DNA of 64,000 nucleotides from NCBI GenBank assembly GCA_963770035.1, contig CAVYON010000067.1, positions 310,001-374,000 on the forward strand, written 5' to 3'. Below are positions 61,684 through 64,000 of this stretch, piece after piece (within the stretch, counting starts at the first letter, position 1; every line of letters begins with the position of its first letter). The notes below the pieces were generated by a model. It searched no databases. It was not told the DNA's origin and saw nothing but the letters and a program-made list of their open reading frames with translations. Made by a program: the position numbers and the translations under genes. Source of the stretch: Roseiarcus sp963770035. Lineage in GTDB: Bacteria; Pseudomonadota; Alphaproteobacteria; Rhizobiales; Beijerinckiaceae.

Positions 61684-62721
61684 TCACGGGTCGATTATGG
61701 CGACTTTGATGGCCGCGCCCTTCTCCGCCATTTCTAGCGCGCCCTGGATTTCCGACAGAGGGAATCGGTGCGTCACGAACGGGGCCACATCGACCCGTTT
61801 ATTGGCGAGAAGATCGAGCGCCCGCTCGAAGTGCAGACGGCCGAGGCCGAAGGCGCCCGTCACCATCAGTTCGTTGTAATGGATGAGGTTGACTTCGAGC
61901 GGGGCCGTCTCGTCGACCGAGAAGCCCGCAAACAGGCTCACGCGGCCCCTCCTTCGCACCAGTTTCAGCGCCATGTTGGCGAGCGCGGGCACGCCGATCG
62001 CAACAATGGCGACATCCGCCCCGAGACCATAGGTGTGCTCGCGGACGATTTGAGGGAGGTCTTCCTGCGTAGGGTCCACAACCACATCCGCCCCAACCCT
62101 CAGCGCCGCGGCGCGCCGGGCGGCGTTGGGCTCGCTGACGATGACCTTGCGGGCCCCCGAGAATCGAGCGTGCAAGACGTGAAGCAGGCCGATCGGCCCG
62201 GCGCCGAGGAGGACGACCGAATCGCCCGAGCCAACCGAGACCTTATCCTGACCGTTGATTACGCAGGCGAAAGGTTCAGCGAGTGACGCCTCCTCGAAGG
62301 CCAGCGAGTCCGGGATCTCGTGCACGTTGCCCTGGGCGATCGCGCGGACGGGTACGCGAATGTATTCGGCGAAAGCGCCTTCGAGCTCGTAACCGATCGC
62401 CTGCAAATTCTCGCACAGGTTTTCGATGCCGCGTTTGCAGCAGGAGCAAACGCCGCAGGCGATGGCGGGATCGACGCAGACGCGCTGTCCGACTTTGAAG
62501 GGGCTTGTCCCCTTGGCCTCGACGACCTCGCCCGCGAATTCATGGCCGATCACGGAGGGATAGCGGACACCGGCAGTTTTGCGGCCGCGGAAGATGCGGA
62601 TATCCGTGCCGCAGACGGTGGCCGCGCGCACTTTGACGATCAGATCGCCTTGGCCGGCCTCCGGGTCGGGCACGTCGGTATATTCGATCAGGTGCGGCCG
62701 CTGAAACAATCCTGCCTTCAT
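61684..62721 (-). CDS. zinc-dependent alcohol/polyol dehydrogenase (MDR family)
   Basis: Oxidises a sugar alcohol with NAD(P)+. The 345-residue protein starts MKAGLFQRPHLIEYTDVPDP with TAGGAGAGAAG upstream. The catalytic zinc ligands are Cys in TVCGTDIRIF and His-Glu in IGHEFAGEV. The structural zinc site CGVCSCCKRGIENLC has four Cys. The cofactor motif is VLLGAGPIGLLHVLHA. The subgroup resembles sorbitol/threonine dehydrogenases. It is in line with the kinase upstream and the FAD dehydrogenase downstream. Confidence 0.9.
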   Translation of the reverse strand: MKAGLFQRPHLIEYTDVPDPEAGQGDLIVKVRAATVCGTDIRIFRGRKTAGVRYPSVIGHEFAGEVVEAKGTSPFKVGQRVCVDPAIACGVCSCCKRGIENLCENLQAIGYELEGAFAEYIRVPVRAIAQGNVHEIPDSLAFEEASLAEPFACVINGQDKVSVGSGDSVVLLGAGPIGLLHVLHARFSGARKVIVSEPNAARRAAALRVGADVVVDPTQEDLPQIVREHTYGLGADVAIVAIGVPALANMALKLVRRRGRVSLFAGFSVDETAPLEVNLIHYNELMVTGAFGLGRLHFERALDLLANKRVDVAPFVTHRFPLSEIQGALEMAEKGAAIKVAIIDP

Positions 62722-62783
62722 AGACTTCTCTCCTAGAACTCGCTGGGCCCGCGGCAACGCAAGAAGCGCCCGAGGCAAGATTT

Positions 62784-64000
62784 TCACGCGGCCAGACGGC
62801 TCTCCGGCAGTCCCGCCATGGAATGGGTCATGGCGGCGAAGCGTACGAACTTGCGCTGGTAGAATTCGACCCGCGTCGGGTCCGGCTCGAAACTGCGATC
62901 CACCCAAGTCATCCGGCGCATCGCCTCCTCCAGCGACGCGTGGTGGCCGAGTGCGGAGGCGGCCGCCATCGCCGCCCCGAGCGCGCCGAGCTCGTTGCAG
63001 GCCGTCGTCTCGATCCTCAGGTTCAGAACGTCGGCGAAAATTTGCGGCCAGATCGTGCTTCGCGCGGCGCCGCCGGAAAGGCGGCCGATCGTCGGGCGCG
63101 CGGCGTCGCGCCCTTTGCGGAGGCGCTCGATGTCCATGCGGTGGGCGAACGCCACCCCTTCGAACACGGCGCGGACGACATCGGCGAGGTCGTGCGAGGC
63201 CTCCAAGCCCACGAAGCCCGCCGGCGCTCCAGCCGGTCCGCCGAACAGATAAGGAAAGAACAGGATGTCGTTGCGCGGCCGGGTCAGGGCTTCGACGACG
63301 AGATCGCCGCAGACATCGTAAATGGATCGCCCTTGCTTCTGCGCCTTTTCGCCCTCGGCTCGAAGCAGCGTCCGGCATACCCATTCGAGATTGCTTGCCG
63401 AGGTCGCTGAACATTCGGAGGCCAGATGTTGGCCCCCGATAGGATAGGGCATCTGAAGCATCGGAGCGATGTCGCGTCGAGCCGACGGATGCAGCGTTTG
63501 GTTGACGCTGAACGTGCCGGCGATCACGGCCATATGGGCAGGCGTCACGACGCCGGACGCGACAGCGCAGGCGACCACGTCCGTCAGACCCCGGACAACC
63601 GGCGTCCCCTCGGGAATTCCGCAACGCGCGGCAGCTTCCGCGCTCACCCGTCCTCCGATCTGGAGTGACGGGCGGATCGGCGGCAGCTTCGCCAGATATT
63701 CCGCGACGCCGAGCTCGGCGAACAAGGCGCTCGCGTATTCGCCAGCGCTGAGGTCGGCTAGACCCGACACCGCAGCTTCGGTGATTTCGGTCGAAAGTTC
63801 GCCGGTCAGTCGGCCCCGGACATAGTCCTTGCTGCCGAAAATCGCGGCGGCGCGATCAAGCGCGCGCGGATCGTTGCGCTTGAACCAGCCGAGCAGCGGC
63901 AGCGTCTGGCCGGACCAGAAGCGCTGCAGGATCGAGGCCTCCGCCGCGGACTGCAATCCGCGATTTGTCCAGTCGGCTATGGTTTCCACGGCTCGGCTGT
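62784..64000 (-). CDS. FGGY family carbohydrate kinase (5' end outside window)
   Basis: ATP-dependent sugar or polyol kinase. The frame is open to the window edge; about 100 N-terminal residues including the first phosphate motif are missing, and the segment RAVETIADWTNRGLQSAAE is already internal. Visible motifs: LGWFKRNDPRALDRAAAIFG, GSKDYVRGRLTGELSTEITE, the ATP-binding VIAGTFSVNQTLH, IGRLSGGAARSTIWPQIFAD and NELGALGAAMAAASALG. It resembles xylulokinase/erythritol-kinase-like members. In this operon it would phosphorylate the imported substrate. Confidence 0.88.
   Translation of the reverse strand, partial: SRAVETIADWTNRGLQSAAEASILQRFWSGQTLPLLGWFKRNDPRALDRAAAIFGSKDYVRGRLTGELSTEITEAAVSGLADLSAGEYASALFAELGVAEYLAKLPPIRPSLQIGGRVSAEAAARCGIPEGTPVVRGLTDVVACAVASGVVTPAHMAVIAGTFSVNQTLHPSARRDIAPMLQMPYPIGGQHLASECSATSASNLEWVCRTLLRAEGEKAQKQGRSIYDVCGDLVVEALTRPRNDILFFPYLFGGPAGAPAGFVGLEASHDLADVVRAVFEGVAFAHRMDIERLRKGRDAARPTIGRLSGGAARSTIWPQIFADVLNLRIETTACNELGALGAAMAAASALGHHASLEEAMRRMTWVDRSFEPDPTRVEFYQRKFVRFAAMTHSMAGLPESRLAA

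Overview
The window is GC-rich DNA from an alphaproteobacterium, most likely of the Hyphomicrobiales. The basis is the gene families seen: Rhodopseudomonas-type alicyclic acid genes, a FixL-like PAS domain, DUF736 genes, rhizobial-type recombinases and ClC/LolA/LipB homologues of that class. No rRNA, tRNA or CRISPR array was seen. Several otherwise intact genes carry single-base frameshifts, some at homopolymers, so part of the apparent decay may be draft or metagenome assembly error.

Layout. 1-25.5 kb is ordinary chromosome: a membrane sensor cut by the window edge, an aldehyde dehydrogenase with its DUF779 partner, a penicillin-acylase-type amidase, exonuclease III, an MliC-like protein, a ClC transporter, a DUF4336 protein, a trans-aconitate-methyltransferase-like protein, a hybrid histidine kinase with a FixL-like heme PAS, LolA, a class III aminotransferase divergent from a BKACE enzyme, CorA, a transglutaminase, a DUF3311/sodium:solute symporter pair, LipB and a DUF707 protein. 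25.6-34.7 kb is an island for cyclohexanecarboxylate (lower benzoate) degradation: a BadR-like regulator, then badH, badI, aliB (frameshifted), aliA, badK, half an ETF-quinone oxidoreductase, and gcdH. It ends in stumps of a thiolase and an SRPBCC gene. Both edges carry the same direct repeat, built on the tail of a DUF736 gene.

34.66-42.62 kb is a composite mobile element that splits a DUF736 gene in two. It holds a truncated tyrosine recombinase of the type that accompanies IS91 transposases, a three-ORF serine-recombinase module fused in frame to an IS91-type transposase, a RIT element (three tyrosine recombinases, two of them frameshifted, with 34-bp inverted repeats) and an intact DUF736 gene. 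43.7-45.6 kb is a Kup potassium transporter. At 46.4-48.4 kb an IS1595-type insertion with a perfect 8-bp target duplication interrupts an alpha/beta hydrolase.

48.5-64 kb is a sugar/polyol catabolic locus. A ribose-type ABC importer on the plus strand faces a minus-strand gene series: FGGY kinase, zinc alcohol dehydrogenase, GlpD/EryB-like FAD dehydrogenase, PfkB kinase, a homoserine-dehydrogenase-like protein with a SAF domain (the DXR-like, DRL family), and a complete 2-oxoacid/acetoin-dehydrogenase-type complex (E1 alpha, E1 beta, E2, E3). The most interesting hypothesis is that a branched polyol such as 2-C-methyl-D-erythritol is imported and phosphorylated, then converted by the DRL enzyme running backwards to 1-deoxy-D-xylulose 5-phosphate. 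The thiamine-dependent complex would then cleave that acyloin to acetyl-CoA and glyceraldehyde 3-phosphate. This is inference from gene content.
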